Shown piece after piece: positions 1 through 7,223 of a DNA stretch of 20,098 nucleotides. The stretch is from an uncultured Aquincola sp. (GTDB lineage: Bacteria; Pseudomonadota; Gammaproteobacteria; Burkholderiales; Burkholderiaceae). The position numbers and the translations under genes were made by a program. The stretch's first letter is position 1, and the number at the start of each line of letters is the position of its first letter. The notes beneath the pieces were generated by a model. That model did not search any database. It saw only the letters and a program-made list of their open reading frames with translations, and was not told the origin of the DNA. Location of the stretch: the NCBI GenBank assembly GCA_937883885.1, contig CAKZXL010000321.1, forward strand, positions 1-20,098, in the 5' to 3' direction.

Positions 1-172
1 GGTAGCGCTCGCCCGGCACCGCATAGGCGGCAGGCAGCCAGCGGTCGTCGGCCACCAGGCGGCCCAGCAGGCGGCCCGCTTCATCGAGCAGGCGCGGCTC
101 GGGCGGGGCCTGTGCGACCAGCGCCTCCAGCGACTGGATGAAGGCGCGAAAGGCGGGAGCTTCAACGTGCAT
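1..172 (-). CDS. Cysteine dioxygenase / 3-mercaptopropionate dioxygenase-like cupin, N-terminal part
   Basis: Only the first 57 codons are in the window; the gene runs off the left edge. The ATG at 172 opens a frame reading MHVEAPAFRAF, then LLDEAGRLLGRLV, then DDRWLP and GERY. This resembles the helical N-terminus of bacterial cysteine dioxygenase-type cupins, including the 3-mercaptopropionate dioxygenases of Burkholderiales, non-heme iron enzymes that oxidise a thiol to a sulfinate. The iron-binding histidines lie further downstream and are not visible, so substrate and activity cannot be judged. The preceding minus-strand gene ends 82 bases upstream, so it may have its own promoter. The family call rests on remembered similarity of this N-terminal stretch and is moderate. 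Confidence 0.5.
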   Translation of the reverse strand, partial: MHVEAPAFRAFIQSLEALVAQAPPEPRLLDEAGRLLGRLVADDRWLPAAYAVPGERY

Positions 173-254
173 GGCGAACTCCTGGGAACGGCACGGCCTG
201 GTGATGGTGCCTCAAAAAGTGGCGCGAATGGCCGCACCCTCCAGGCCGGTGATT

Positions 255-668
255 TCAGGGCCGCACTTCCGGACGACCTTTCACCCCAGGCCCGCTGGGC
301 AAGCTGCTGCGGCGACACCAAGCGCCATGCGGCGCCGCAGCTGGCATCGGCGGATGGGCCAGCGTGCGCTTGATGGTCCATGGCACCAGGGGTGCGACCG
401 GCGGTCGGTGGGCATCGAGCAGCCGCGCAGGAGCCGTGACGGCCTGCGCCGGCACCGACGCCCGGACCTCTTCCTCGACCAGGCCACGCAGCAATCCCAG
501 GAAATGGCTGGGCACCGAAGTGATGAAGCTGCCGCGCCACGCGCGCGCGCCGCTAGCGGTATGCCAGCGCGCCACCCAATGCAACCGTCCCCAGTACAGA
601 TCGAACCACACCCGCACGGTGGCGGGTGGCTGGGCAGCAGGTGAGAGAAGGAAGTGGTGGCGCGGCAT
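255..668 (-). CDS. Hypothetical protein (137 aa)
   Basis: The frame is open for 137 codons from the ATG at 668, with a weak GAGAG ribosome-binding site three bases before it. It begins only 14 bases after the stop codon of the PEP-CTERM gene upstream, which suggests co-transcription. The N-terminal half (about residues 15-65) is rich in aromatic residues and looks protein-like (VRVWFDLYWGRLHWVARW, then SHFLGLLRGLVEEEV). The C-terminal third is rich in Pro, Arg and Ala and looks less constrained. No signal peptide, membrane segment or known motif is evident and I do not recognise a family. Two plus-strand ORFs overlap this stretch but have less protein-like composition. Confidence 0.4.
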   Translation of the reverse strand: MPRHHFLLSPAAQPPATVRVWFDLYWGRLHWVARWHTASGARAWRGSFITSVPSHFLGLLRGLVEEEVRASVPAQAVTAPARLLDAHRPPVAPLVPWTIKRTLAHPPMPAAAPHGAWCRRSSLPSGPGVKGRPEVRP

Positions 669-682
669 GGGCTCTCAGTCGG

Positions 683-1432
683 TTACCGCCGATGCAGCAA
701 ACGCCGTACCCATCCCCGCCGCCAGCCCACCAGCCAGGCGCCGCCTGCCAGCCACAAGGTCAGGGCGCCGGGTTCGGGCACCGCGGACACCGTGGCGACG
801 AAGCGCGCCGACTGGAAGGCCGCGGTGGCATAGCCGTACACCGGCGCCGTGCCTTCTTCGCCTTCCAGGTAGGCGGCGCTCACCATCAGCTCGGCACGCA
901 GCGACGCATCGTCGGGGTTGATGGCGCCGCTACCGGCAAAGCTGTCGCCGTTGAAGCTGAGCGCAAACGGCAGGGCGTACGACCAGTTGGCGTCGCCCAC
1001 CACGCTGTGCTGGCCGGTCACCTCCAGCCGCAGTGCATCGATGCGCCATCCGGGGTTGGCCTGGAAGCGCAGGCCGGTGAACTCGAAGAAGCCCAGCAAC
1101 TGGTGGTAGCCGTTGCGCCCGCTGCCGCCCACCCGCAGCTGCAGGTTGGGCGAGAAGGAAAAGCCTTCGGTGGCACCTGACTGCTGCAAAGCCAGGCTGT
1201 TGAACAAGGAAGGATCGGCCACGAAGTCGCCATCGTCGCCAGACAGGAACTCCGCCCCGGCGTTGTACGAAGCAGTCCCCTGCGCCAACGACACCGACAC
1301 GCGGCCAAGGTTGAAGCTGCAGGGGTCGCTGGAGCCGTCGCAACTGCCAGGGAGCGCGGCCGACGCCAGCGGTGAAGCCGCCAACAGCAGCACCCCTACG
1401 GCGCTGCCAGCCCTGATACCGATAGGTCTCAT
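683..1432 (-). CDS. PEP-CTERM sorting domain-containing exported protein
   Basis: The 249-residue protein starts at the ATG at 1432, where GAGGAG lies five bases upstream; an in-frame start 45 bases earlier has no such site. Residues 1-25 form a signal peptide (MRPIGIRAGSAVGVLLLAAS, then SPLASAA). A probably beta-rich, Gly/Ser/Phe-rich body follows, with two early cysteines (SCDGSSDPCSF). The tail is a PEP-CTERM signal: VPEP, a hydrophobic helix (LTLWLAGGAWLVGW) and a basic end (RRGWVRRLLHRR). Proteins of this class are exported, recognised by exosortase, cleaved after the signal, and usually linked to exopolysaccharide or biofilm matrix. The body is not a family I recognise. It is transcribed divergently from chrA and leads into the 137-aa hypothetical gene. 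Confidence 0.85.
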   Translation of the reverse strand: MRPIGIRAGSAVGVLLLAASPLASAALPGSCDGSSDPCSFNLGRVSVSLAQGTASYNAGAEFLSGDDGDFVADPSLFNSLALQQSGATEGFSFSPNLQLRVGGSGRNGYHQLLGFFEFTGLRFQANPGWRIDALRLEVTGQHSVVGDANWSYALPFALSFNGDSFAGSGAINPDDASLRAELMVSAAYLEGEEGTAPVYGYATAAFQSARFVATVSAVPEPGALTLWLAGGAWLVGWRRGWVRRLLHRR

Positions 1433-1623
1433 GTCGTCTCCTCGATGCGTTGGCACGCATGGGGCGTGCAGCCCCATCTTGCGCGCCCACGGCGTTGCGG
1501 CCTAGGTGCGCCACCTCAGCCGACGGTCATGGCGAGAGGAAAGAGGTCCCGCGCCACCCGCAGCGGGCGACCGCCGCATCCCGCCCGGCGCCTGACATCC
1601 GGTGACCTTATGCTGGCGCGCTG
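1433..1623. other. Divergent intergenic region between PEP-CTERM gene and chrA
   Basis: These 191 bases must hold promoters for both the minus-strand PEP-CTERM gene and plus-strand chrA. Apart from the GAGGAG ribosome-binding site of the former (just right of 1432), I see no convincing -35/-10 pair, operator or terminator. Confidence 0.5.
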
Positions 1624-2973
1624 ATGCCACCCGACACGCCACCCACCGTCACCTTCGCCCAGGCCTTCCGCTTCTGGCTGAAGCTGGGCTTCATCAGCTT
1701 CGGCGGCCCGGCCGGGCAGATCGCGATCATGCACAGCGAGCTGGTGGAACGGCGCCGCTGGATCAGCGAGAAGCGCTTCTTGCATGCGCTGAACTACTGC
1801 ATGGTGCTGCCCGGCCCCGAGGCGCAGCAGCTGGCCACCTACATCGGCTGGTTGATGCACCGCCGCTGGGGCGGCCTGGTGGCCGGCGCGCTGTTCGTGC
1901 TGCCCTCGCTCTTCATCCTCATCGCGCTGAGCTGGGTGTACCTGCGCTTCGGCCAGGTGCCGGTGGTGGCGGGCCTGTTCTACGGCATCAAGCCGGCGGT
2001 CACCGCGCTGGTGCTGCATGCAGCCCACCGCATCGGCAGCCGGGCACTGAAAAACGGCTGGCTGTGGGCCATCGCGGCGGTCTCGTTCGCGGCCATCACG
2101 CTGGCCGGTGTGCCCTTTCCGGCCATCGTGCTGGCGGCCGGGGTGGTGGGCTGGTTCGGCGCCCGCCGGGCGCCGCAGGTGTTTGCGCTGGGCGGCAGCC
2201 ATGCGGCCGGCGCGGCGCCGCATGCACCGGCCTTGATCGACGACGACACGCCCACGCCGCCGCATGCGCGCTTCTCGCGCCGTGGCCTGGCGCGGGTGAT
2301 GCTGGTGGGCCTGGCGCTGTGGGCGCTGGCGCTGGGCGCGCTGGTGGCCTGGGGCGGCTGGCAGGGCACGCTGGCGCAGATGGGCTGGTTCTTCACCAAG
2401 GCGGCGCTGCTGACCTTCGGCGGTGCGTATGCCGTGCTGCCGTACGTGTACCAGGGCGCGGTGGAGTCGCAGCAATGGCTCACCGGCCCGCAGATGATCG
2501 ACGGCCTGGCGTTGGGCGAAACCACGCCGGGCCCGCTGATCATGGTGGTGGCCTTCGTCGGCTTCGTCGGCGGCTGGACGCGCCAGTTGCTGGGCCCCGA
2601 CGCGCTGGCCCTGGCCGGTGCGCTGGCGGCCACCGTGGTCACCTTCTTCACCTTCCTGCCGTCCTTCGTGTTCATCCTGGCGGGCGGGCCGCTGATCGAG
2701 ACCACCCACGGCAAGCTGGGCTTCACCGCGCCGCTGTCGGCCATCACCGCGGCGGTGGTGGGCGTCATCCTCCACCTGGCCGTGTTCTTCGCGCTGCATG
2801 TGCTGTGGCCGCAGGGCTGGGGCGGCCGCTTCGATGCGGTGTCGGCCCTGATCGCACTGGCCGCGGCGGTGGCGCTGTTCCGCTTCAAGCTGGGCGTGAT
2901 GCCCTTGCTGGCGGCCAGCGCGCCGGCGGGGCTGGTGGTGACGCTGGCCGCGCCAGCGCTGTTGCCGGGTTGA
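1624..2973 (+). CDS. chrA: Chromate transporter ChrA (CHR family, two-domain)
   Basis: This 449-residue inner-membrane protein is the long form of the CHR family, which exports chromate and confers chromate resistance. It contains two homologous halves. The first has FGGPAGQIA at residues 26-34 and LPGPEAQQLATY at 62-73. The second repeats the pattern with LTFGGAYAVLPY at 263-274 and LGETTPGPLI at 297-306. Many hydrophobic segments flank these motifs, and a polar linker around residues 190-220 joins the halves. The ATG at 1624 was chosen because the conserved N-terminal motif follows directly; its ribosome-binding site is weak. No chrB-type regulator is in the window. The gene converges on the PhnD-like gene with only 29 bases between them. 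Chromate enters cells through sulfate transporters, so a sulfur link is possible but is inference. Confidence 0.95.
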   Translation: MPPDTPPTVTFAQAFRFWLKLGFISFGGPAGQIAIMHSELVERRRWISEKRFLHALNYCMVLPGPEAQQLATYIGWLMHRRWGGLVAGALFVLPSLFILIALSWVYLRFGQVPVVAGLFYGIKPAVTALVLHAAHRIGSRALKNGWLWAIAAVSFAAITLAGVPFPAIVLAAGVVGWFGARRAPQVFALGGSHAAGAAPHAPALIDDDTPTPPHARFSRRGLARVMLVGLALWALALGALVAWGGWQGTLAQMGWFFTKAALLTFGGAYAVLPYVYQGAVESQQWLTGPQMIDGLALGETTPGPLIMVVAFVGFVGGWTRQLLGPDALALAGALAATVVTFFTFLPSFVFILAGGPLIETTHGKLGFTAPLSAITAAVVGVILHLAVFFALHVLWPQGWGGRFDAVSALIALAAAVALFRFKLGVMPLLAASAPAGLVVTLAAPALLPG

Positions 2974-3002
2974 GCAGGCGTTGGCTGCCGCGCTGACGCC
3001 GG

Positions 3003-3758
3003 CTACTCCCAGGTGCTGGCCGGCACCGGCTCGAAGCCTTCGATCAGCAGGGCGCGGCGCTCGGCCGCCAGCGCAGGGTCGTGGCAGGCGGCCTGCAGGC
3101 CACGTTGCAGCGCACGCAGCTCCGGCGCCGAGGTGTGCAGCGCGGTGATCAGCGGCAGGCCCGGCGCCAGTGGCGTGCGGCCGATGACCTGCAGCCCCTG
3201 CAGCAGCGCCGGCTGGTGGCGCTGGATCAACGCATGCGTCACCGCATCGATCGCGGCCACGTCGGCCTCACCCTGCCGCACCGCCACCAGGCAGGCGCGG
3301 TGGCTGCCGGTGAGGGTGATGCGGCCGAAGAACCGCTCATCGCCTCCCACCGCCGCCACCGCACGCCGCAGCGCGATGCAGCCGGAGTAGGAGCCTTCAT
3401 CGTTGACCGCCGCCACCCGGCCCGCCAGCGCGGCCAGGCCGCCTGCATGCCCCTCACGCGCCACGAGCAGGCTGCTGTAGCGGATGCCTTCGCAGCCCGG
3501 GGCGGCATAGCGCATGGCGCCGACCACCTGCACCGCGTCCCATAACCGGGTGACCAGCGGATGGCCGCAGGTCTGGCTCAGCAGCAGCCGCGGCTGCCGC
3601 CAATGCGCTTCCAGGTCGTCGGGCCAGCTCAAGGCGTCGGGCACCTCTTCCACGCCCTCGCGCCGCAGTGCGGCGGCCAGCCCCTGCCACCAGGCCTGCA
3701 CCGCCTCGGGCTGCAGGTCGTACATCGGCAGCGCGGCGGTGCGGGCAGGCAAGGTCAT
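3003..3758 (-). CDS. PhnD-like phosphate/phosphonate-type substrate-binding protein without signal peptide
   Basis: The 251-residue product matches the COG3221 (PhnD-type) periplasmic-binding fold. It opens with TAALPMYDL, and carries SQTCGHPLVTRLW near residues 61-73, NDEGSYSGCIALR in the middle, and GSHRACLVAVRQGEADVAAID in the second lobe. The start at 3758 is set by an ATGA overlap with the stop codon of the desaturase gene, implying translational coupling. The N-terminus has no signal peptide or lipobox, so the protein is predicted to be cytoplasmic, unlike transport PhnD. A longer frame upstream exists only as a shadow inside the desaturase gene. No phosphonate permease, ATPase or C-P lyase genes are nearby, so its ligand is unknown; it may be a soluble sensor or accessory protein. 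Confidence 0.8.
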   Translation of the reverse strand: MTLPARTAALPMYDLQPEAVQAWWQGLAAALRREGVEEVPDALSWPDDLEAHWRQPRLLLSQTCGHPLVTRLWDAVQVVGAMRYAAPGCEGIRYSSLLVAREGHAGGLAALAGRVAAVNDEGSYSGCIALRRAVAAVGGDERFFGRITLTGSHRACLVAVRQGEADVAAIDAVTHALIQRHQPALLQGLQVIGRTPLAPGLPLITALHTSAPELRALQRGLQAACHDPALAAERRALLIEGFEPVPASTWE

Positions 3759-4645
3759 CGGGGCGTGCGGTGGATGGGGGAGTCGATCGGTCGCCAGGCA
3801 TGCCGGCGCAGCAGTTGACCATACCCCTGCACCAGGAAGTGACCGTTGCACGCCAGCACCTGCGCCCGTTGCGCCAGGTACACGCGGCGGATGCGCCACC
3901 ACGGCAGGCCCGGCTGGGCGTGGTGCACCGCATGGTAGTTGTTGTTGAGGAACAGCCAGCGCCAGAACCAACCCGCCTCGTTCACCACCACGCGGTGCGC
4001 CGCCTCGGCGGCCGGCCGGTGTTCATAGAACGAGCGCAGCATGGCCAGGCCCAATGCCGGGTAGCACACGCCCAGCAGGTAGTGCAGTGGCGTGATGCCG
4101 GCCCAGCGCTGCAGCGCCCACAGCAGCGCCGCCAGCAGCAGCAGGTGCTGCACCCAGCTGCCCAGCTGCGAGCGGTCGCCGCGCAGCGGGCGGCGCAGCG
4201 CATCGGCCCAGGTGGGCACGATCACCAGCGCCGGGCCCAGCAGCATGCGGCCCAGCACCGTGCGCTGGGCATGGCGCAGCCAGCGGCCGATGGGCCCCAG
4301 TCGGGCATAGTCGCGGGCGCTGACGTAGTTGCTCTCGGGGTCGATGCCCGGCTGCGTGAGCAGCTCGTCGCGGTGGTGGGCCAGGTGGGTGCTGCGGTAC
4401 AGGTCGTAGGGGTACCAGGCCGCCAGCGGCAGCAGGCCCAGCAGGCGGTTGATGCGCGCGCTGCGCGTGGGGTGGCCGTGCAGCAGCTCATGCTGCAGGC
4501 TCATGAACCAGCAGCAGGCCAGGGTCAGCAGCGCCGTGCCGGCCACGGGCCCCAGCACCGGCAGCGCGGCCAGCGCACCGAGCCAGGCGCCGTACACGGC
4601 CACGATCAAGGCCCAGGTCGGCCATTCTTGGCGGGCAACTTTCAT
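3755..4645 (-). CDS. Fatty acid desaturase-like integral membrane di-iron protein
   Basis: This 296-residue protein has three histidine clusters of the membrane desaturase/hydroxylase superfamily: HELLH at residues 52-56, HLAHH at 87-91 and HAVHH at 238-242 (after NNNY). These normally bind a di-iron centre that inserts a double bond or hydroxyl with O2. Hydrophobic segments occur around residues 11-50, 68-80, 135-145, 165-180 and 185-203. The ATG at 4645 is preferred over one at 4690 because AAGG lies nine bases before it and because the earlier 15 residues are only basic and low-complexity. The lipid or carotenoid substrate cannot be told from sequence. Its stop codon overlaps the start of the PhnD-like gene (ATGA), so the pair is probably one operon. 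Confidence 0.85.
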   Translation of the reverse strand: MKVARQEWPTWALIVAVYGAWLGALAALPVLGPVAGTALLTLACCWFMSLQHELLHGHPTRSARINRLLGLLPLAAWYPYDLYRSTHLAHHRDELLTQPGIDPESNYVSARDYARLGPIGRWLRHAQRTVLGRMLLGPALVIVPTWADALRRPLRGDRSQLGSWVQHLLLLAALLWALQRWAGITPLHYLLGVCYPALGLAMLRSFYEHRPAAEAAHRVVVNEAGWFWRWLFLNNNYHAVHHAQPGLPWWRIRRVYLAQRAQVLACNGHFLVQGYGQLLRRHAWRPIDSPIHRTPR

Positions 4646-4729
4646 GCGCCGCCACCTTAGGCAGCCGGCCCGCGCCCGCCAACGAAGCATTGCGCGCTTG
4701 CTTATGTGCCGGCCGGCTTACTCGGGCGC

Positions 4730-4745
4730 TGCATGCCGGCATGCA
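4730..4745. repeat. 16-base perfect palindrome
   Basis: TGCATGCCGGCATGCA reads the same on both strands. It sits 85 bases upstream of the desaturase start and upstream of the plus-strand terminator. No T-run follows on the side where one would be needed for termination, so a protein-binding operator is the more likely reading; the ligand is unknown. Confidence 0.45.
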
Positions 4746-4852
4746 AAAACATTCGGCCACCCGGCGCGGCACCACGGCTACGCTGGGCACCGAGACAACA
4801 CGGCAACGGCGAAACAAGAGTGGCGCTTGTCTCCTGGCCCCCGATGGTGGGT

Positions 4853-4867
4853 GGCCTTTTCAAGGCC
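4853..4867 (+). promoter_or_regulatory. Possible anti-terminator hairpin overlapping the terminator stem
   Basis: GGCCTT (4853-4858) pairs with AAGGCC (4862-4867) around a three-base loop. The right arm is also the left arm of the terminator stem at 4862-4870, so the two hairpins cannot form together. That is the geometry of a transcription attenuator. The short stem is weaker than the terminator stem, so any switch would need a bound ligand, a protein or a translating ribosome to favour it. Confidence 0.3.
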
Positions 4868-4887
4868 CGCGCGAGCGGGCCTTTTTT
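4862..4887 (+). terminator. Rho-independent terminator
   Basis: AAGGCCCGC (4862-4870) and GCGGGCCTT (4875-4883) form a perfect nine-base-pair stem with a GCGA loop. The T-run spans 4882-4887, so the last two stem bases overlap it. The orientation is plus strand; on the minus strand the stem is followed only by TT and then G. No plus-strand gene lies closely upstream: chrA ends about 1.9 kb away and the genes between are on the minus strand. The transcript being ended therefore probably starts within 4646-4860. Confidence 0.8.
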
Positions 4888-4984
4888 CTGCCCGCGGCCG
4901 GCCCGCAGCGCCCGCCCAAGTGCGGCCAGCGCATGAACATCGAAGCAATGGTCGCTTAGGTTCAGCGCCCCCGGGCCGAAGAAT

Positions 4985-5006
4985 GCGACAGGGCTTTTCC
5001 TGTCGC
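4985..5006 (+). promoter_or_regulatory. Stem-loop over the ribosome-binding region of the amidotransferase
   Basis: GCGACAGG (4985-4992) pairs perfectly with CCTGTCGC (4999-5006) around a GCTTTT loop. The stem ends one base before the ATG at 5008 and covers the place where a Shine-Dalgarno sequence should lie; no free one is visible. In RNA it would block initiation, suggesting translational control, unless transcription begins downstream of it. As DNA it could be an operator. Confidence 0.5.
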
Positions 5007-5007
5007 C

Positions 5008-5817
5008 ATGTGCCAACTGCTTGCCATCCACAGCAACGCGCCCACCGCGGCCACGTTCTCGTTCACCGGGTTCTCGGCACGCGGCGGGGCCACCGACCAC
5101 CATGCGGACGGCTGGGGCATGGCCTTTCATGACGGGCAGGTGCCCCAGGTGTTTCACGATGCCGGCCGCGCCTGCGATGCGCCGCTGGCGGCCTTCCTGC
5201 GCCAGCACCCGCTGCGGGCGCGCACGGTGCTGGCCCATGTGCGCAAGGCCACCCAGGGCGAGGTGAGCCTGGCCAACTGCCACCCCTTCGTGCGCGAGTG
5301 GCGCGGCCGCAGCTGGGTGTTTGCCCACAACGGCGACCTCAAGGGCTTTCGGCCGCCGCTGGACGGCAGCCACCTGCCGCTGGGCCAGACCGACAGCGAA
5401 CATGCCTTCTGCTGGCTGCTGCAGCGCCTGCGCCAGGCCTTCGGCGGCGGCCACGGTCCGGCACCGCACTGGCAGGCGCTGGCGCCGGTGCTGGCCGAGC
5501 TGCTGCCGCAGATCGGCGTGCACGGCAGCTTCAACATGCTGCTGACCGACGGCCATGCGCTGTATGCCCATGGCAGCACGCAGCTGCACTGGGTGACCCG
5601 CCAGCACCCCTTCCCGCGCGCGCGGCTGGTCGACTGCGACCTGGAGCTGGACCTGGCCGGCGCCAACGGCCCCGACGACCGCATGGTGGTGGTGGCCACG
5701 CAGCCCCTCACCCACACCGAGCCCTGGCAGGCCTTCGCGCCCGGCGAACTGCGCGTGTTCGAGCACGGCCGTCCGGTGTGGCAGCAGGCCACGCAGGTGC
5801 TGGCGGCCGCCGCCTGA
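5008..5817 (+). CDS. Class II glutamine amidotransferase domain protein (YafJ-like)
   Basis: The 269-residue protein begins MCQLLAIHSN. After removal of the initiator Met, Cys2 becomes the N-terminal nucleophile of the Ntn-hydrolase glutaminase, which fixes the start at 5008. Other family motifs follow: HHADGWGMAF at 31-40, AHVRKAT at 76-82 (the conserved Arg that holds the glutamine carboxylate), and FAHNGDLKG at 105-113. The domain releases ammonia from glutamine in related enzymes. Here it stands alone, with no synthetase domain, as in E. coli YafJ and EgtC-type proteins, so the acceptor is unknown. No ergothioneine genes are nearby. A stem-loop covers the ribosome-binding region, and a terminator with a possible antiterminator lies 120 bases upstream. 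Confidence 0.9.
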   Translation: MCQLLAIHSNAPTAATFSFTGFSARGGATDHHADGWGMAFHDGQVPQVFHDAGRACDAPLAAFLRQHPLRARTVLAHVRKATQGEVSLANCHPFVREWRGRSWVFAHNGDLKGFRPPLDGSHLPLGQTDSEHAFCWLLQRLRQAFGGGHGPAPHWQALAPVLAELLPQIGVHGSFNMLLTDGHALYAHGSTQLHWVTRQHPFPRARLVDCDLELDLAGANGPDDRMVVVATQPLTHTEPWQAFAPGELRVFEHGRPVWQQATQVLAAAA

Positions 5818-5917
5818 CAGCTGCCCCCCTAACTTCACAGGCTGCGCCCAGCGTCCCCGAGGACGCGCGGGCGTTTGCCCCCATGGCGCGCCGCGCCTGC
5901 CCTGGGCAGCATCGAAT

Positions 5918-5939
5918 CCGTCACGGCGCTGTCATGGGT
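5918..5939 (+). promoter_or_regulatory. Candidate PHO box upstream of the phosphodiesterase
   Basis: CCGTCAC-GGCG-CTGTCAT-GGGT consists of two seven-base direct repeats four bases apart. The second repeat matches the PhoB half-site CTGTCAT exactly and the first matches it at five of seven positions. It lies about 50 bases before the start of a glycerophosphodiester phosphodiesterase gene, a typical Pho-regulon member. The match is by eye, and no clear -10 element follows. Confidence 0.35.
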
Positions 5940-5990
5940 GCACGAGACCATGCGCGCCGTCACACATTCGAAACAAACGAGGAGCCCCGG

Positions 5991-7127
5991 ATGAAATGGC
6001 GACTGATGGCGGCGGCAGCCGCTGCCGTGCTGATGCTGCAGGCCTGCGGCAACGACGACAACAACTGGTCCACGCTGAGCGGCGACCCCACGCTGGTGAT
6101 CGGCCACCGCGGCGCTTCCGGCCTGCGGCCCGAGCACACGCTCGAGAGCTACCAGCTGGCCATCGAGCAAGGCGCCGATTTCATCGAGCCCGACCTGGTG
6201 CTGACCAGCGACGGCGAGATGGTGGCCCGGCATGAGCCGATCCTGGACGACACCACCGACGTGGCCACCAAGTTCGGCGCCGAGCGCAAGCGCACCCGCT
6301 CGCTGGACGGCGTGCCCACCACCGCCTACTGGGCCAGCGACTTCACGCTGGCCGAGATCAAGACGCTGCGCGCGGTGCAGTCGCGGGCCGGCCGCTCCAA
6401 GGCCTACGACGGCCAGTTCACCATCCCCACGCTGGCCGAAGTCATCGCGCTGGCCAAGAGCGCCAGCACCAGCACCGGCCGCACCATCGGCATCTATCCC
6501 GAGATCAAGCACTCCACCTTCCACGCGGGCCTGTTCGGCGCCAACGTGTTCGAGGACAAGCTGGTCGCCGCGCTGCACACCGCCTGGGGCAACAGCAAGA
6601 GCGCGCCGGTGTTCATCCAGTCGTTCGAGGTCAGCAACCTGCAATACCTGCGCGGCAAGACGGCCATCCGCCTGGTGCAGCTGATCGATGCCGACGACGT
6701 GAAGGACGACGGCAGCATGTCGCTGGTGGCGCCCTACCGCCAGCCCTACGACTTCGTGGTCAAGGGCGATGCGCGGCTGTTCTCCGATCTGCTGACGCCC
6801 GCCGGCCTGGACTTCGTCAAGACATATGCCGACGCCATCGGCCCCTGGAAGCCCTACCTGGTGAAGACCGTGAACGACGGCGTGGAGCGCACTGGCGACA
6901 CTACCCTCACCGTCAACGACCGGCGCGTGGACGGCAGCACCGGCGTGGTGGAAGCGGCCCATGCCCGCGGCCTGCTGGTGCACACCTGGACCTTCCGCGA
7001 CGACTCGGGCATCTATGGCTTCAAGGACGCGCAGACCGAGATCGCCTACTACATGAAGCTGGGCCTGGACGGCATCTTCACCGACTTCCCGGCCACCGGC
7101 GTGGCTGCGCGCAAGACGGTGGATTGA
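5991..7127 (+). CDS. glpQ: Glycerophosphodiester phosphodiesterase, lipoprotein (GlpQ-type)
   Basis: The 378-residue protein hydrolyses glycerophosphodiesters to glycerol-3-phosphate and an alcohol. The ATG at 5991 follows GAGGAG with good spacing; the frame is open far upstream but overlaps the amidotransferase gene there. Residues 1-19 are a lipoprotein signal ending in LQAC, so Cys19 should be lipidated and the enzyme anchored facing the periplasm or outside. The GDPD active site is complete: GHRGASG at 38-44 (His39, Arg40), PEHT at 47-50, FIEPDLVLT at 64-72 (Glu66, Asp68) and ARHEP at 79-83 (His81). GIYPEIKH lies mid-protein and the C-terminal DGIFTDFP is also typical. A possible PHO box lies upstream and a weak terminator follows. 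Confidence 0.92.
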   Translation: MKWRLMAAAAAAVLMLQACGNDDNNWSTLSGDPTLVIGHRGASGLRPEHTLESYQLAIEQGADFIEPDLVLTSDGEMVARHEPILDDTTDVATKFGAERKRTRSLDGVPTTAYWASDFTLAEIKTLRAVQSRAGRSKAYDGQFTIPTLAEVIALAKSASTSTGRTIGIYPEIKHSTFHAGLFGANVFEDKLVAALHTAWGNSKSAPVFIQSFEVSNLQYLRGKTAIRLVQLIDADDVKDDGSMSLVAPYRQPYDFVVKGDARLFSDLLTPAGLDFVKTYADAIGPWKPYLVKTVNDGVERTGDTTLTVNDRRVDGSTGVVEAAHARGLLVHTWTFRDDSGIYGFKDAQTEIAYYMKLGLDGIFTDFPATGVAARKTVD

Positions 7128-7134
7128 GCCCCCA

Positions 7135-7165
7135 CGGCCGGCTTGTCCGGCCGGCCGCGATTTTT
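7135..7165 (+). terminator. Possible intrinsic terminator after the phosphodiesterase gene
   Basis: CGGCCGGC (7135-7142) pairs with GCCGGCCG (7150-7157). CGA and then five T bases (7161-7165) follow. The three-base gap before the T-run makes it weaker than a classic terminator, but its place eight bases after the stop codon supports the call. Confidence 0.5.
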
Positions 7166-7223
7166 CCGTATGGCGTGGCAGGGCAGCTGGCTGCCCTGCT
7201 CATGAATGCCACGGAGGAAACGC

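Larger units (their letters stand above)
4646..5007. other. 362-base intergenic region rich in inverted repeats
   Basis: This gap lies between the divergent desaturase (minus) and amidotransferase (plus) genes. I see no credible protein gene in it, although short frames are open on the plus strand. It holds a 16-base palindrome, a plus-strand intrinsic terminator with an alternative upstream hairpin, and a stem-loop ending one base before the amidotransferase start; these are listed separately. A terminator here, with no upstream plus-strand gene, implies a short transcript starting within the gap: either a small RNA or an attenuated leader of the amidotransferase mRNA. Confidence 0.6.

Noticed and set aside
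4690..4959. 89-codon plus-strand frame in the desaturase-amidotransferase gap
   Set aside because: It runs through the terminator stem and T-run, has no ribosome-binding site and shows no protein-like pattern; the structured DNA there explains it better as regulatory sequence.
5298..5990. Frame of the phosphodiesterase open far upstream, giving an apparent 609-aa protein
   Set aside because: The upstream part lies inside the amidotransferase gene in another frame. The ATG at 5991 has a good ribosome-binding site and a lipoprotein signal directly after it.
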